From: an uncultured Clostridium sp.
Lineage (GTDB): Bacteria; Bacillota; Clostridia; TANB77; CAG-508
DNA: 56,690 nt
Reading direction: 5' to 3'
Assembly (NCBI GenBank): GCA_930990555.1
Contig: CAKNPW010000010.1
Location: forward strand, 1 to 56,690
The notes beneath the pieces were generated by a model that made no database searches, was not told where the DNA came from, and worked only from the letters and a program-made list of their open reading frames with translations. A program made the translations under genes and the position numbers. Below, in pieces: positions 18,761 to 28,295 of this stretch (its first letter is position 1; each line of letters opens with the position of its first letter).

Positions 18761-19855
18761 ATGGTTGTAGAATTAGGGTATTTTTCAAAAGTAATAAAAA
18801 GGATAGGAATAATTGCATTAAGCATTATCATTTTAATACTTTTGTTTAGGCTTAGTGTATTTTACATGCCATTTTTGATTGCATTTATTATATCTTTAAC
18901 ATTAGAACATCCAATAAAATTTTTTATGAAAAAATTTGGATTAAAAAGAAGGACAAGTAGTATAATAATATTTTTAATAGCAATTGCTATAATAACGGGT
19001 TTACTAGTATGGGGAATATCTACTTTGTTTTCAGAAGCATCTAACTTAATGCAAGGGTTAAATTCTTATATAGACAAAGCATATAGCCAAATAGAAAGTA
19101 TTAGTTCACAATTTGATATAAAAAGATTAAATTTACCTGAACAAGTAGAAAAGGCAATTGAAAATTCAAATGATGATGTTTTAAACAATATAACAACATG
19201 GATAAAAAATAGTTTATCAAAGCTTTTAGATGTTTTAATGCAAATTCCAACAATTGCAATTTATACATCAATAACGTTAGTTGCGTTGTATTTTATGTGT
19301 GTGGATAAGGTATATATGATTGATGAAGTAGAACATCATTTACCTACTAAATGGGTAAAAAGATTGGGAGTACATGTAAGAGAAATTACAAGTTCTGTTG
19401 GAAATTATTTGAAAGCAGAATTTATATTAGTATTAGTTTCTTTTGTAATTTCCTTAATAGGTTTTTATATATTGAATATTATAGGAATAAAAATAAGCTA
19501 TCCATTACTGATAGCTTTAGGAATAGCTTTTGTTGATGCACTGCCAATACTGGGGTCTGGAACAATAATGTTACCATGGGCAGTAATAAGTGCAACAGAT
19601 GGTAATATCGAGCTTGCTGTGGGTCTTTTAATATTATGGGGCATAATGTCTGTTGTTAGACAATTTTTAGAACCAAAATTAGTAAGCAATAAAATTGGAA
19701 TTCATCCAATATTTACTTTAATCGCTATGTATACAGGATTTAAATTTTTAGGAGTTTGGGGAATGGTCTTAGGTCCTATAATATTAATTATTTTAAAAAA
19801 TATTTTTAGTACATTATTAGATAAAGGAGTAGTGAAAGCAATATTAGAAAGATGA
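18761..19855 (+). CDS. AI-2E/YtvI-family membrane permease
   Basis: A 364-residue integral membrane protein with about seven or eight transmembrane segments (paired N-terminal helices, a soluble helical loop ~90-155, then the conserved C-terminal half). The family signature DALPILGSGTIMLPWA lies around residue 262-277, and the last helices contain FLGVWGMVLGPIILI. The length and signature fit the sporulation protein YtvI better than a general AI-2 exporter, but the transported substrate is unknown in this family. TAGGAGG sets the start. The convergent 19893 gene follows 37 bases away with no clear shared terminator. Confidence 0.85.
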   Translation: MVVELGYFSKVIKRIGIIALSIIILILLFRLSVFYMPFLIAFIISLTLEHPIKFFMKKFGLKRRTSSIIIFLIAIAIITGLLVWGISTLFSEASNLMQGLNSYIDKAYSQIESISSQFDIKRLNLPEQVEKAIENSNDDVLNNITTWIKNSLSKLLDVLMQIPTIAIYTSITLVALYFMCVDKVYMIDEVEHHLPTKWVKRLGVHVREITSSVGNYLKAEFILVLVSFVISLIGFYILNIIGIKISYPLLIALGIAFVDALPILGSGTIMLPWAVISATDGNIELAVGLLILWGIMSVVRQFLEPKLVSNKIGIHPIFTLIAMYTGFKFLGVWGMVLGPIILIILKNIFSTLLDKGVVKAILER

Positions 19856-19892
19856 AGTAGCGAATGGTACAATTCTAACATAAAATAAAACA

Positions 19893-20426
19893 TTAAACTG
19901 TTGGAACATAAGATTCATCTGGTGGATATACATATTCATCATTTGGTTTATCTATTTCTTTTAAAGAGGTAATTTGTAATTCTGGCATATCACCATGATA
20001 GTCTACCTTTTTAATAGTTCCAGTAACCTCTACCCATGTATCATCAGCATAATTTTTAATATCTTTATATTCAGAAAGAAATCCAACAATAAGTGTTTGG
20101 TAGTCAGAACTAATTACCATATCACGTGCGAGTACAAATTGTTCATCTGTAAAATCATATGCTCTATAAACATATCCAGAAAATTTATATGATTTACCAA
20201 CATAATTATCTATATGTTCATGGGAATCTTTTAATATATTAGTATAATTTTTAGGATCTATTTCTATTACTGATGATGAATTATCTGCTACATTAACATT
20301 ATTTTTTGCATCTACAAATAAATTATAACAGCATATGGAAAAAACAGTAAGAATTATAACTGTAACAATTACAAAAAATATCTTAAATAACGTACTTCCA
20401 CTAACTTTAATATTATATATAAACAA
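19893..20426 (-). CDS. Membrane-anchored OB-fold-like protein (YcgQ/TIGR03943 C-terminal type)
   Basis: A 177-residue protein: short cytoplasmic N-terminus, one transmembrane anchor (IFFVIVTVIILTVFSICCYNLF, given as part of ~14-36), then an extracellular domain. That domain has GKSYKFSGYVYRA, LARDMVISSD, DTWVEVTGTIKK and a final IDKPNDEYVYPP, which together resemble the C-terminal domain of the YcgQ/TIGR03943 family, an OB-fold-like beta barrel. The usual N-terminal membrane domain of that family is missing. The start is a TTG at 20426, eight bases after GGAGGTG. Function unknown. Confidence 0.68.
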   Translation of the reverse strand: MFIYNIKVSGSTLFKIFFVIVTVIILTVFSICCYNLFVDAKNNVNVADNSSSVIEIDPKNYTNILKDSHEHIDNYVGKSYKFSGYVYRAYDFTDEQFVLARDMVISSDYQTLIVGFLSEYKDIKNYADDTWVEVTGTIKKVDYHGDMPELQITSLKEIDKPNDEYVYPPDESYVPTV

Positions 20427-20559
20427 AATAAATGCACCTCCATTTATAAATATTATGAAAAAAGTTTCTTATATATGTTTTTTTAAATAAAATATTGCGA
20501 AAAAATTAATTTAGTGATATAGTACACATGATATTTATTTTTTAGGAGGCAAAAGACGA

Positions 20560-23331
20560 ATGGGCGTATTAAGGAAAATCTTTAAATCATATAGTGAAAA
20601 AGAAGTAAAAAGAGTAATGCCAATAGTAGAGCAGATTAACAAACTAGAACCAGAGATGGAAAAATTAACAGACAAAGAACTAACAGGAAAAACTGAGTAC
20701 TTTAAAAAGCAACTAGAAGAGGGGAAGACATTAGATGATATATTACCAGAGGCTTTTGCAGTTGTTAGGGAAGCGTCTAAAAGAGTTTTAGGATTAAGAC
20801 ATTTTGATGTTCAATTAATTGGTGGTATTATACTACACCAAGGTAGAATTTCAGAAATGAAGACAGGTGAAGGAAAAACTTTAGTTGCAACACTTCCAGC
20901 ATACCTAAATGCATTAACAGGTAAAGGTGTTCATGTTATTACAGTAAATGATTACCTAGCTAAAAGAGATAGTGAATGGATGGGTAAATTATATAAATTT
21001 TTAGGATTAACAGTAGGACTTGTTGTTAATGGTTTAGAACCAGACCAAAGAAGAAAAGCATATGCTGCAGATATAACATATGGAACAAATAATGAGTTCG
21101 GATTTGACTACTTAAGAGATAATATGGTTCTATATAAAGAACAACTTGTACAAAGAGAATTAAACTATGCAATAGTAGACGAAATAGATAGTATCTTAAT
21201 TGATGAGGCTCGTACACCTCTTATTATATCTGGTAGAGCAAATAAATCATCAGAATTATACAAAAAAGCAGATAGCTTTGTAAGAACTCTAGAAGCAAAA
21301 GTTATAGTTGAAGAAGATGTAAAAGATTATGACCAAGCTGAAGATAATGAAAAATATGATTATATAGTAGATTTAAAAGCAAAATCTGCATCTTTAACAC
21401 AAAAAGGTATTAAAAAAGCAGAAGAATACTTCAAAGTAGATAATTTCAACGATTTGGAAAACTCAGAAATAGTTCATAATGTTAACCAAGCATTACGTGC
21501 ACATGGTGTTATGAAAAAAGATATAGACTATATCGTAAAAGATGGAGAAGTTTTAATCGTTGATGAATTTACAGGACGTATAATGTATGGTAGAAGATAC
21601 AATAATGGATTACATCAAGCAATTGAAGCAAAAGAACATGTTAAGATTGCAGATGAGTCTAAAACATTAGCAACAATCACATTCCAAAACTACTTTAGAA
21701 TGTATGCTAAATTATCTGGTATGACTGGTACAGCAATGACAGAAGAATCAGAATTCCAAGAAATTTATCATTTAGATGTTGTTTCTATACCAACAAACAA
21801 ACCTATGATAAGAAAAGATTTACCAGACATTATATATAAAAATGAAAAAGCTAAATTTAGAGCTGTTGTTAGAGATGTAAAAGAAAGTTATGAAAAGGGA
21901 CAACCAGTATTAATTGGTACTGTTTCAATTGAAAAATCTGAAAAATTAAGCAAAATATTAACTAAGGAAGGAATTAAACATCAAGTATTAAACGCTAAAG
22001 CTCATGAAAGAGAAGCTGAAATAATTGCACAAGCTGGTAAATATGGTGCTGTTACAATAGCAACAAACATGGCTGGTCGTGGTACAGATATTATGCTTGG
22101 TGGTAATAGTGAATATTTAGCAAAACAAGAAATGAAACGTAGAAAATATGCTCCAGAAATGATAGAGCAAGCTACAGCATTTAACGAAACAGATGATCAA
22201 GATATTATTAATGCAAGAAAAACATTTAGAGAACTAGTAAAAAAATATGATAAAGAAATAGAAGAAGAAAAACAAAAAGTTATCGAAGCAGGCGGATTAA
22301 AAATAATTGGTACAGAAAGACATGAATCAAGAAGAATTGATAACCAATTACGTGGACGTAGTGGTCGTCAAGGAGATCCAGGATGTTCTAGATTCTATAT
22401 AGGATTAGATGATAATTTAATGAAAATATTCGGTGGAGCTGCTATTACAAAAGTATATGACAAATTAAATGCTTCAGAAGATTTACCTATAGAATCTAAG
22501 ATAATAACAAATGCAGTTGAAAATGCTCAAAAGAGAGTTGAAGGTAGAAACTTTAGTATAAGAAAAAATGTATTAAAATATGATGATGTTATGAATGCCC
22601 AAAGAGAACTTATATATAAACAAAGAAGAGAAGTTCTTGATGGTAAAGATTTAAAAGACAATATCGAGAAAATGTTTAGCTCTATAGTAGATGATGTAGT
22701 ATCAACGCATTTCAACGTAGCTGAAGACGAAAAAGTTAATAAAGAAGCATTAATGCAAGATATAATAGATGTATTTGGTATTACAGAGCTAGATAGCATG
22801 AAAAAAGAAATTCCAGATATTATAGAAATTTCTGAAGAATTAGCAACTAAGGTTCATGAAAAATACGAAGCTAAAGAAAAAGACTTTGGAGAAAAAGAAA
22901 TAAGAGAACTTGAGAGAGTTGTTGTTTTAAAAGTAGTTGATCAAAAATGGATGGATCACATTGATAACATGGAAGAATTAAAAAATGGTATTGGACTTCG
23001 TGCATATGGTCAAAAAGATCCTGTTGTTCAATATAGAATTGAAGGAACAGATATGTTTGATGAAATGAATGAAAATATCAAATTAGATGTAGTTAAGATT
23101 CTTTCTCATGTTGAAAAGGTAGGAAATGTAGTTAGAACATCAAATGTTAAAGTAACAAATGAAGGATTTGATGATTCAGCAATCAGTTTAGTTGAAGGTA
23201 AATTATCACAATCTGATAAAAATCACGTACAACAAACTATTGTAAATGACGGACCAAAGATTGGTAGAAATGATCCTTGTCCATGTGGAAGTGGCAAAAA
23301 GTACAAAAACTGTCATGGTAGAAATGCTTAA
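20560..23331 (+). CDS. secA: Preprotein translocase ATPase
   Basis: SecA, 923 residues, the ATPase that pushes unfolded preproteins through SecYEG. Motifs: [13 protein letters not shown] (Walker A, ~100), [14 protein letters not shown] (Walker B), the preprotein-binding domain, [14 protein letters not shown] and [13 protein letters not shown] in NBD2, and a C-terminal zinc motif [14 protein letters not shown] that binds SecB or the ribosome. TAGGAGG precedes the ATG. It appears single-copy here with no SecA2 features. In many Bacillota prfB follows secA; here the ICE follows instead. Confidence 0.99.
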   Translation: MGVLRKIFKSYSEKEVKRVMPIVEQINKLEPEMEKLTDKELTGKTEYFKKQLEEGKTLDDILPEAFAVVREASKRVLGLRHFDVQLIGGIILHQGRISEMKTGEGKTLVATLPAYLNALTGKGVHVITVNDYLAKRDSEWMGKLYKFLGLTVGLVVNGLEPDQRRKAYAADITYGTNNEFGFDYLRDNMVLYKEQLVQRELNYAIVDEIDSILIDEARTPLIISGRANKSSELYKKADSFVRTLEAKVIVEEDVKDYDQAEDNEKYDYIVDLKAKSASLTQKGIKKAEEYFKVDNFNDLENSEIVHNVNQALRAHGVMKKDIDYIVKDGEVLIVDEFTGRIMYGRRYNNGLHQAIEAKEHVKIADESKTLATITFQNYFRMYAKLSGMTGTAMTEESEFQEIYHLDVVSIPTNKPMIRKDLPDIIYKNEKAKFRAVVRDVKESYEKGQPVLIGTVSIEKSEKLSKILTKEGIKHQVLNAKAHEREAEIIAQAGKYGAVTIATNMAGRGTDIMLGGNSEYLAKQEMKRRKYAPEMIEQATAFNETDDQDIINARKTFRELVKKYDKEIEEEKQKVIEAGGLKIIGTERHESRRIDNQLRGRSGRQGDPGCSRFYIGLDDNLMKIFGGAAITKVYDKLNASEDLPIESKIITNAVENAQKRVEGRNFSIRKNVLKYDDVMNAQRELIYKQRREVLDGKDLKDNIEKMFSSIVDDVVSTHFNVAEDEKVNKEALMQDIIDVFGITELDSMKKEIPDIIEISEELATKVHEKYEAKEKDFGEKEIRELERVVVLKVVDQKWMDHIDNMEELKNGIGLRAYGQKDPVVQYRIEGTDMFDEMNENIKLDVVKILSHVEKVGNVVRTSNVKVTNEGFDDSAISLVEGKLSQSDKNHVQQTIVNDGPKIGRNDPCPCGSGKKYKNCHGRNA

Positions 23332-23378
23332 ACCCATTGAAAAATAAGCATTTATAAAAATAAATAAAATGCAAAAAC

Positions 23379-23436
23379 TTGTCCACAGTGGACAAATGTC
23401 CACGATTTGTCCACATAAATTAAAGTTTGTGGACAA
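23379..23436. repeat. TTGTCCAC/GTGGACAA repeat array at the ICE left end
   Basis: Five 7-8 bp copies in 58 bases: TTGTCCAC (23379), GTGGACAA (23388), TGTCCAC (23397), TTGTCCAC (23407) and GTGGACAA (23429). The first two form a 17-bp palindrome around a single A. It lies 48 bases after secA and 130 bases ahead of int. Such arrays at an ICE end are typical of integrase arm-binding or excisionase sites; use as an operator is the alternative. Confidence 0.75.
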
Positions 23437-23471
23437 ATCAAAAGAAAACCTTTATATATCAATAAAAATAC

Positions 23472-23484
23472 TGTGTGAACAAAT
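23472..23484 (+). promoter_or_regulatory. GTGTGAACAAAT motif, copy 1
   Basis: TGTGTGAACAAAT, identical over 13 bases to the copy at 27350 and closely related to copies at 27386 and in the oriT hairpin (46666-46681, reverse). A common regulator or partition/transfer protein of the ICE could bind all of them. Confidence 0.5.
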
Positions 23485-23497
23485 TAAGAAATCTTAT

Positions 23498-23529
23498 AAA
23501 ATGTCAGCATTCTAAATGCTGACATTTTC
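23498..23529. terminator. Bidirectional terminator between secA and int
   Basis: A perfect 14-bp stem, AAAATGTCAGCATT and AATGCTGACATTTT, around CTA. A and T runs on both sides allow it to work either way; it insulates int from secA transcription. Confidence 0.8.
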
Positions 23530-23531
23530 CG

Positions 23532-23559
23532 TTTCACTAAAAAATTTAGTGAAGGAGAG
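23532..23559 (+). promoter_or_regulatory. Hairpin next to the int ribosome binding site
   Basis: TTTCACTAAA (23532-23541) pairs with TTTAGTGAA (23545-23553), and the GAAGGAGAG ribosome binding site starts inside the 3' arm. Folding in the mRNA would partly hide the site, so it could damp integrase translation. It could also be a DNA-binding inverted repeat. Confidence 0.5.
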
Positions 23560-23565
23560 AGAATT

Positions 23566-24876
23566 ATGGTAAGTGTAAGAAAAAGAGGAAAGGTTTACGA
23601 ATATCGATTCGAAACAGGAATGGTTGATGGAAAAAGAAAATGGATAACAAAATCAGGATTTTCATCAAAATCAGAAGCATTTAAGGAAGGAGCAAAAGCA
23701 TATAATGAATTTTATTACAATGGAAACAAAGTTCAACTAAAAGAGAATATGTCTTATGCAGATTTTTTAGATTATTGGATAGATAATTATGCTAACTTAA
23801 ATTTACATTATTCCACAACAGTATCGTATATAAATATTATTAAAAATCATGTTAAACCTAAAATAGGATTTTATAAATTATGGCAATTAGATACTAGAAT
23901 ATTACAAGAGTTTATAAATAAAATATATGTGGAAAAATCTTATTCTAAAAATTTTATGGCAAGCATTTTAAAAGTTATTAAAGGTTCTTTAAAATATGCT
24001 TGTTATACATTGAATTATATTAATACTAACCCAGCAGAAAATGTGCATATACCTAGGATAGATAAAATTAATAAAGATCCTGCACACATATTTACTAAAG
24101 AAGAAATAGAAAGAATATTAAATAGATTTAAAGGCACACACTCAATTTATTATTCATTTTTAACAGCTTATTATACAGGTATGAGAGTATCTGAAGTTTA
24201 TGGATTAACTTGGGACTGTATAGATTTTAATAAAAAGACAATAACTATTAATAAAAACATTATAAAAAAAAATCAATATGGTTTGCCCAAACGAAAAAAT
24301 ATAACTAAAGGAAACTCTGTTAGTGTTTGGTATTATGGAGATTGTAAGAATCCACAAAGTAAAAGAACTATATCTATTGGTGATACATTAGTGAATGCTT
24401 TAAAAGAATATAAAAAAGAACAAGAAGAAAATCAAAAGTTTTATGGGGATTCATATCTTTATTATTATGAAAAAAGAGTCTTAAATAATATTACTAAAAA
24501 AGAAGAAATAAAATTAATTGAAGCAAAAGCTGAATTGGAAGTAGCTTTGCCAAAGGCAGAATTAGTTTTTGTTAAGGGAAATGGGCAATTTTTAGGAACT
24601 GATTCTCCAAAATATGCATTTAAAGTAATTCATTATGAATTAGGTATTAACAGTAGATTTCACGATTTTAGAGATACACACGCAACTAGATTAATTGAAA
24701 ATGGAGCTGATATTAAAGCAGTATCAAAAAGATTAGGACATTCTAGCATACAAACTACTTATAATATTTATGTTAAAGTTACAAATAAAATGGAAACTGA
24801 TACTGTTGATAAATTTGAAGAATATTCTAATGCACTGAATATTCCTCACGCAATAGAAATTCCGTATCAAGTATAA
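23566..24876 (+). CDS. int: Tyrosine recombinase (ICE integrase)
   Basis: A 436-residue phage-type integrase that excises and inserts the ICE. The N-terminal ~55 residues (VRKRGKVYEYRFETG, then SKSEAFKEGAKAYNEF) form the arm-binding three-stranded-sheet domain of Tn916-like integrases; the SAM-like core-binding domain spans ~65-155. Catalytic residues: Arg in TGMRVSEVYGL, His/Arg in HDFRDTHATRL, His in LGHSS and Tyr in TTYNIYVKV. It has an insertion of about 60 residues between the first Arg and the HxxR box. GAAGGAGAG sets the ATG, and a hairpin overlaps that site. No excisionase gene is seen next to it. Confidence 0.95.
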   Translation: MVSVRKRGKVYEYRFETGMVDGKRKWITKSGFSSKSEAFKEGAKAYNEFYYNGNKVQLKENMSYADFLDYWIDNYANLNLHYSTTVSYINIIKNHVKPKIGFYKLWQLDTRILQEFINKIYVEKSYSKNFMASILKVIKGSLKYACYTLNYINTNPAENVHIPRIDKINKDPAHIFTKEEIERILNRFKGTHSIYYSFLTAYYTGMRVSEVYGLTWDCIDFNKKTITINKNIIKKNQYGLPKRKNITKGNSVSVWYYGDCKNPQSKRTISIGDTLVNALKEYKKEQEENQKFYGDSYLYYYEKRVLNNITKKEEIKLIEAKAELEVALPKAELVFVKGNGQFLGTDSPKYAFKVIHYELGINSRFHDFRDTHATRLIENGADIKAVSKRLGHSSIQTTYNIYVKVTNKMETDTVDKFEEYSNALNIPHAIEIPYQV

Positions 24877-24932
24877 TATATTTTTTAATAGTTCTTATTA
24901 TAAAATGTAATTATTGAAATAATATCTAACAT

Positions 24933-24969
24933 AAAGAAGTTAATTTAGAAATAAATTAGCTTCTTTTTT
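24933..24969 (+). terminator. int terminator
   Basis: AAGAAGTTAATTT pairs with AAATTAGCTTCTT (one G-U pair), then TTTT, 57 bases after the int stop. Confidence 0.75.
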
Positions 24970-25005
24970 ATTACCTCCAAGCAATATGATAAGGAGGAAA
25001 AATCA

Positions 25006-25623
25006 ATGAAAAAAACAATTTATAATTTTGAAAGAAAATACAACATTCAAAATGAGTTAATAGAGTCAGGAGCTTTAGAGGGACTTGATGAAAGAACTTT
25101 ACATGAAACTATTAAAGCAATGCTTATAAATACAATTAAAGATTGTATAAAATATGAAAACTGGATTGATCCAGATATGTCTAAAATAAGTGATTTATTA
25201 TTTAAAGAAAATAAAACAGAAGATGATATAAGAAAAATAAAAAACATACAAGATAGATTAAGACATTCAGCTCATCTTGCAAAAATTTCAGAAGAAAGTT
25301 TATATATTTTATTACATGAAATGTTATCAAGTGAAGAAATAAAAGAGTGTTTTAAACAAGAAATGCCAGAATTGTATAAAAATTTATATTATATGCTCGA
25401 TATGGAGGAGGATATAGCAGAAAGTTTAAGAGATATATTTGTAGAATTAGATGAAATTCCAAATTATCAAGATATATGTGTTGTTATGAATGTTATTATT
25501 AAAGATTATATAGATAATGCTGAAATTTATTATGATGACATAAAAGATAATGAACTATATGAACAGTTTAAAGCATTTAGAGAAAAATTATGTAATAAGA
25601 AAAAGGAGAAAGTAAATGAGTAA
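25006..25623 (+). CDS. Hypothetical ICE protein ahead of parA
   Basis: A 205-residue acidic, all-helical soluble protein that I cannot name. No membrane segment or metal motif is visible. AAGGAGG lies 11 bases ahead of the ATG. Its last eight bases overlap the parA start, so it is translationally coupled to parA/parB and probably expressed with them. A role in element maintenance or regulation is inferred from position only. Confidence 0.72.
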   Translation: MKKTIYNFERKYNIQNELIESGALEGLDERTLHETIKAMLINTIKDCIKYENWIDPDMSKISDLLFKENKTEDDIRKIKNIQDRLRHSAHLAKISEESLYILLHEMLSSEEIKECFKQEMPELYKNLYYMLDMEEDIAESLRDIFVELDEIPNYQDICVVMNVIIKDYIDNAEIYYDDIKDNELYEQFKAFREKLCNKKKEKVNE

Positions 25624-26434
25624 AATTATAGCAATAGCAAATCAAAAAGGTGGAGTTGGAAAGACAACTACTACTTTTTCTTTGGGTGTAGCTCTTTGCA
25701 AGCAAGGAAAAAAAGTTTTACTTATTGATGCAGATCCTCAAGGAGATTTAACTACATGTATGGGATATTATAATCAAGATGAATTACAGAATACTATTGG
25801 AACATTAATGTCTGATATAATATATGATAAAGAGGTTAATGCAGAAAGTTGCATACTTCATCATGAGGAAGGTATAGATTTAATTCCTTCAAATTTAGAT
25901 TTATCAGCAATAGAATTTTCATTAGTAAATGCTATGAGCAGAGAGTTTACACTTAAAAATTCCATAGAAAATATAAAAGATAATTATGATTATATTTTAA
26001 TTGATTGTATGCCAAGTTTGGGTATGGTAACAATAAATGCTTTAGCTTGTAGTGATAAGATAATAATTCCAGTACAAGGAGAATATCTGGCTGCAAAAGG
26101 CTTGGGACACTTATTAAAAACTGTTAATAGAATTCATAGACAAATAAATCCGAATCTAAAAATAGGTGGAGTTTTACTTACTCTTGTTGATAAAAGAACT
26201 AATTTATCAAAAGAGGTAAGAAATACAATAGATGAAAATTATGGGCAATATGTAAAGATTTATAATACTGAAATTCCAAAAGCTATAAATACTGCAAAAT
26301 CAACTTCAACAGGTAACAGTATTTTTGAGTTTGACAAGAATAGTCCTGTAGCTGAAGCATACAAAAAATTAGCAAAGGAGGTTTTAAGCAATGAAAGAGA
26401 AAGAACAAAAAATGAAACTTCCAAAATTAGATGA
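25616..26434 (+). CDS. parA: ParA/Soj-family partition ATPase
   Basis: A 272-residue P-loop ATPase of the MinD/ParA superfamily. Deviant Walker A KGGVGKTTTTF (residues ~11-21), Walker A' LLIDADPQGDLT, Walker B DYILIDCMPSLGM. It has no N-terminal DNA-binding extension, so it is the small Soj type. On plasmids and ICEs such proteins use ATP-driven DNA binding to distribute the excised circle. AAAGGAG precedes the ATG. It overlaps the upstream gene by 8 and parB by 44 bases, so the three form one operon. Confidence 0.95.
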   Translation: MSKIIAIANQKGGVGKTTTTFSLGVALCKQGKKVLLIDADPQGDLTTCMGYYNQDELQNTIGTLMSDIIYDKEVNAESCILHHEEGIDLIPSNLDLSAIEFSLVNAMSREFTLKNSIENIKDNYDYILIDCMPSLGMVTINALACSDKIIIPVQGEYLAAKGLGHLLKTVNRIHRQINPNLKIGGVLLTLVDKRTNLSKEVRNTIDENYGQYVKIYNTEIPKAINTAKSTSTGNSIFEFDKNSPVAEAYKKLAKEVLSNERERTKNETSKIR

Positions 26435-27347
26435 TTTATTTACAAGTCAAGCTCAAAGAGATTATGAAAATGCAGAAAAAGTAGAAGAAATAGATATATC
26501 TAAAATTACTGACTTTCCAGATCATCCATTTAAAGTGCAAAATGATGACAAGATGAAAGAAATGGTTAAAAGTATTAAAGAGTATGGAGTAATAGTACCT
26601 GTAATAGTAAGACCTAAAAAAGATGGAAATTATGAAATGATTTCTGGGCATAGAAGAAAAATGGCTTGTGAATTGGCTGGTAAAAATAAGATAAGATGTA
26701 TAGTTAAAGATTTATCTGATGATGAAGCAACAATTCTAATGGTGGATAGCAACATACAAAGAGAAGAAATTTTACCCAGTGAAAAAGCATTTGCTTATAA
26801 AATGAAACTTCAAGCAATGAAACATCAAGGGAAAAGAGTTGATTTAGAAGAAAGCACAACTTCTACACCAATGGTGGAGAAGTTAAAAAATCAGACTTCA
26901 ATTAGTGTATTAGGGAAACAAAACAATGAAAGTGCTGAACAAATTAGGAGATATATTCGCCTTACATATTTAATTCCAGAATTACTAGAGCAAGTTGATT
27001 TGAAAAGAATAGCTTTTAGACCAGCAGTAGAGCTTTCTTATTTAAGCGAAGAAAATCAATATATAATTCAAAATATTTTTGAATTTGATGAAATTACACC
27101 TTCATTAAGTCAAGCAATAAGATTAAAGAAACTAGAGAAAGAGGGAAAATTGACTGAAGAAAAAATAGAAGAAATTATGCAACAACAAAAACCAAATCAA
27201 AAATATATAAGAATTAACAATGAAAAAATAGAAAAATATATTCCAAGAAAAATTAAAGAAGCTGATGAAGTTGAAGATTTCATAATTCAATGTTTGGTAG
27301 AGCATAATAAAAGAGAAAGATTAAAAGCAGAAAGAAATGCAAGATAA
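26391..27347 (+). CDS. parB: ParB/Spo0J-family DNA-binding protein
   Basis: A 318-residue ParB homologue. The ParB/sulfiredoxin N-terminal domain covers ~25-120, with YGVIVPVIVRP, MISGHRRKMACELAG (the CTP-binding GxxRxxA region) and VDSNIQREEILPSEKAFAY. A helix-turn-helix region follows. The C-terminus is basic. GCAAAGGAGG lies in the end of parA, and the gene overlaps parA by 44 bases. It would bind a centromere-like site; the GTGTGAACA motifs directly downstream (27350 and 27386) are candidates, but this is inference. A canonical parS (TGTTTCACGTGAAACA) is not present. Confidence 0.93.
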   Translation: MKEKEQKMKLPKLDDLFTSQAQRDYENAEKVEEIDISKITDFPDHPFKVQNDDKMKEMVKSIKEYGVIVPVIVRPKKDGNYEMISGHRRKMACELAGKNKIRCIVKDLSDDEATILMVDSNIQREEILPSEKAFAYKMKLQAMKHQGKRVDLEESTTSTPMVEKLKNQTSISVLGKQNNESAEQIRRYIRLTYLIPELLEQVDLKRIAFRPAVELSYLSEENQYIIQNIFEFDEITPSLSQAIRLKKLEKEGKLTEEKIEEIMQQQKPNQKYIRINNEKIEKYIPRKIKEADEVEDFIIQCLVEHNKRERLKAERNAR

Positions 27348-27602
27348 TATGTGTGAACAAATATACAAAAGAGTATAATAGAATTTTGTGTGAACATATT
27401 ACAAATTTTTCCCTTACAAACCCTTTTAAATACATACTATATTACAAACTAAAAGAGAAATATAAAAAATATATAATTAAAAATATAAAATTAAACTTAC
27501 AATGAAAGGGGTGATGTTTGTTAAAAGTATAAAAAGTTAAATTACACATTTGTTTGAGAAAAGAAAGAATAGTAAAATTAAGCCATAAGGAGAGTGAAAT
27601 AT
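27348..27602 (+). promoter_or_regulatory. Intergenic region with two GTGTGAACA motifs flanking a TATAAT
   Basis: TGTGTGAACAAAT (27350-27362) and TTGTGTGAACATAT (27386-27399) are direct repeats about 37 bp apart, with TATAAT at 27374-27379 between them. The layout could be an operator pair around a promoter or a centromere cluster. The rest is AT-rich. A 12-codon frame at 27502-27540 has only a poor start context. Confidence 0.5.
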
Positions 27603-28208
27603 ATGAAAGTCAAAGGAATTTTAATAATATTGGGTTTAATTGTTACAATAGTTTCTGGTGTTAAGATAAATTCTTTAATCAAAGAAAATAATATAGAAAC
27701 TGCTAATGTTGTTTTAAAAGATAATAATGAGGTAAAAGAAGTAAATACTATTGCTGAAAATATACCAATAAAACAGGAAGTAGAAAAAAAACAAGAAACA
27801 AAACAGATAGCAGAGGTTGAAGAAGAAAAAGTAAATAAAAGTACAAAAGCAACGCCAAAAGACTCTTCAGCTCAAACAAAATCTAATACTGAAAAGAAAA
27901 AAGAAAAATCAAGTAAAGAAACTCAAGAAACAGCGACAAAACAACAAACAAATAAAAGTGCTGATAAAACACAAAATAAAGAAAAAACACAAGCTACAAA
28001 AACTATAACTCCAAGTGATTTAGAATATTGGTGTGTAGCAGGTGGAAGTCATCATGTTGCAGGAGATAGAAACAATGAACATGGATATTATAAAAGTTGG
28101 GATGAGGCATATAAAGCATTTTTAAATTATACAAAAGATTGGTCATCAGTTCAATATAAAGTAAGTCAATGTAGTTGTGGTCTTTATTATTTCTGGGCAA
28201 TAAAATAA
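27603..28208 (+). CDS. N-anchored extracellular protein with Cys-containing C-terminal domain
   Basis: A 201-residue protein. TAAGGAGAG selects the ATG at 27603 over a GTG nine bases earlier. One transmembrane anchor (ILIILGLIVTIVSGVKI) is followed by ~110 residues of low-complexity Lys/Glu/Thr/Gln linker, then a compact C-terminal domain of ~60 residues (EYWCVAGGSHHVAGD, SWDEAYKAFLNY, VSQCSCGLYYFWAIK). The three cysteines and two histidines could bind metal or make a disulfide. The domain is unknown to me. It precedes the adhesin gene but is separated from it by a terminator. Confidence 0.75.
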   Translation: MKVKGILIILGLIVTIVSGVKINSLIKENNIETANVVLKDNNEVKEVNTIAENIPIKQEVEKKQETKQIAEVEEEKVNKSTKATPKDSSAQTKSNTEKKKEKSSKETQETATKQQTNKSADKTQNKEKTQATKTITPSDLEYWCVAGGSHHVAGDRNNEHGYYKSWDEAYKAFLNYTKDWSSVQYKVSQCSCGLYYFWAIK

Positions 28209-28233
28209 TAAAATTATATTTTAATAATATTTT

Positions 28234-28268
28234 AAGAGCTTTAACATTATATGTTAGGGCTTTTTTTA
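28234..28268 (+). terminator. Terminator ahead of the adhesin gene
   Basis: AGCTTTAACAT (28237-28247) and ATGTTAGGGCT (28251-28261) pair with two G-U pairs, followed by seven Ts. Confidence 0.75.
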
Positions 28269-28295
28269 TTTCAAAAAAGAAAGGATTGATTTAAA

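Noticed and set aside
23498..23553. Canonical parS or phage-type att core in the hairpins before int
   Set aside because: The first is a terminator-like stem with A/T runs and the second lacks the TGTTTCACGTGAAACA pattern.
27502..27540. 12-codon leader peptide with GGGGTG nearby
   Set aside because: The spacing between the possible ribosome binding site and ATG is too short and no attenuator structure is visible; not supported.
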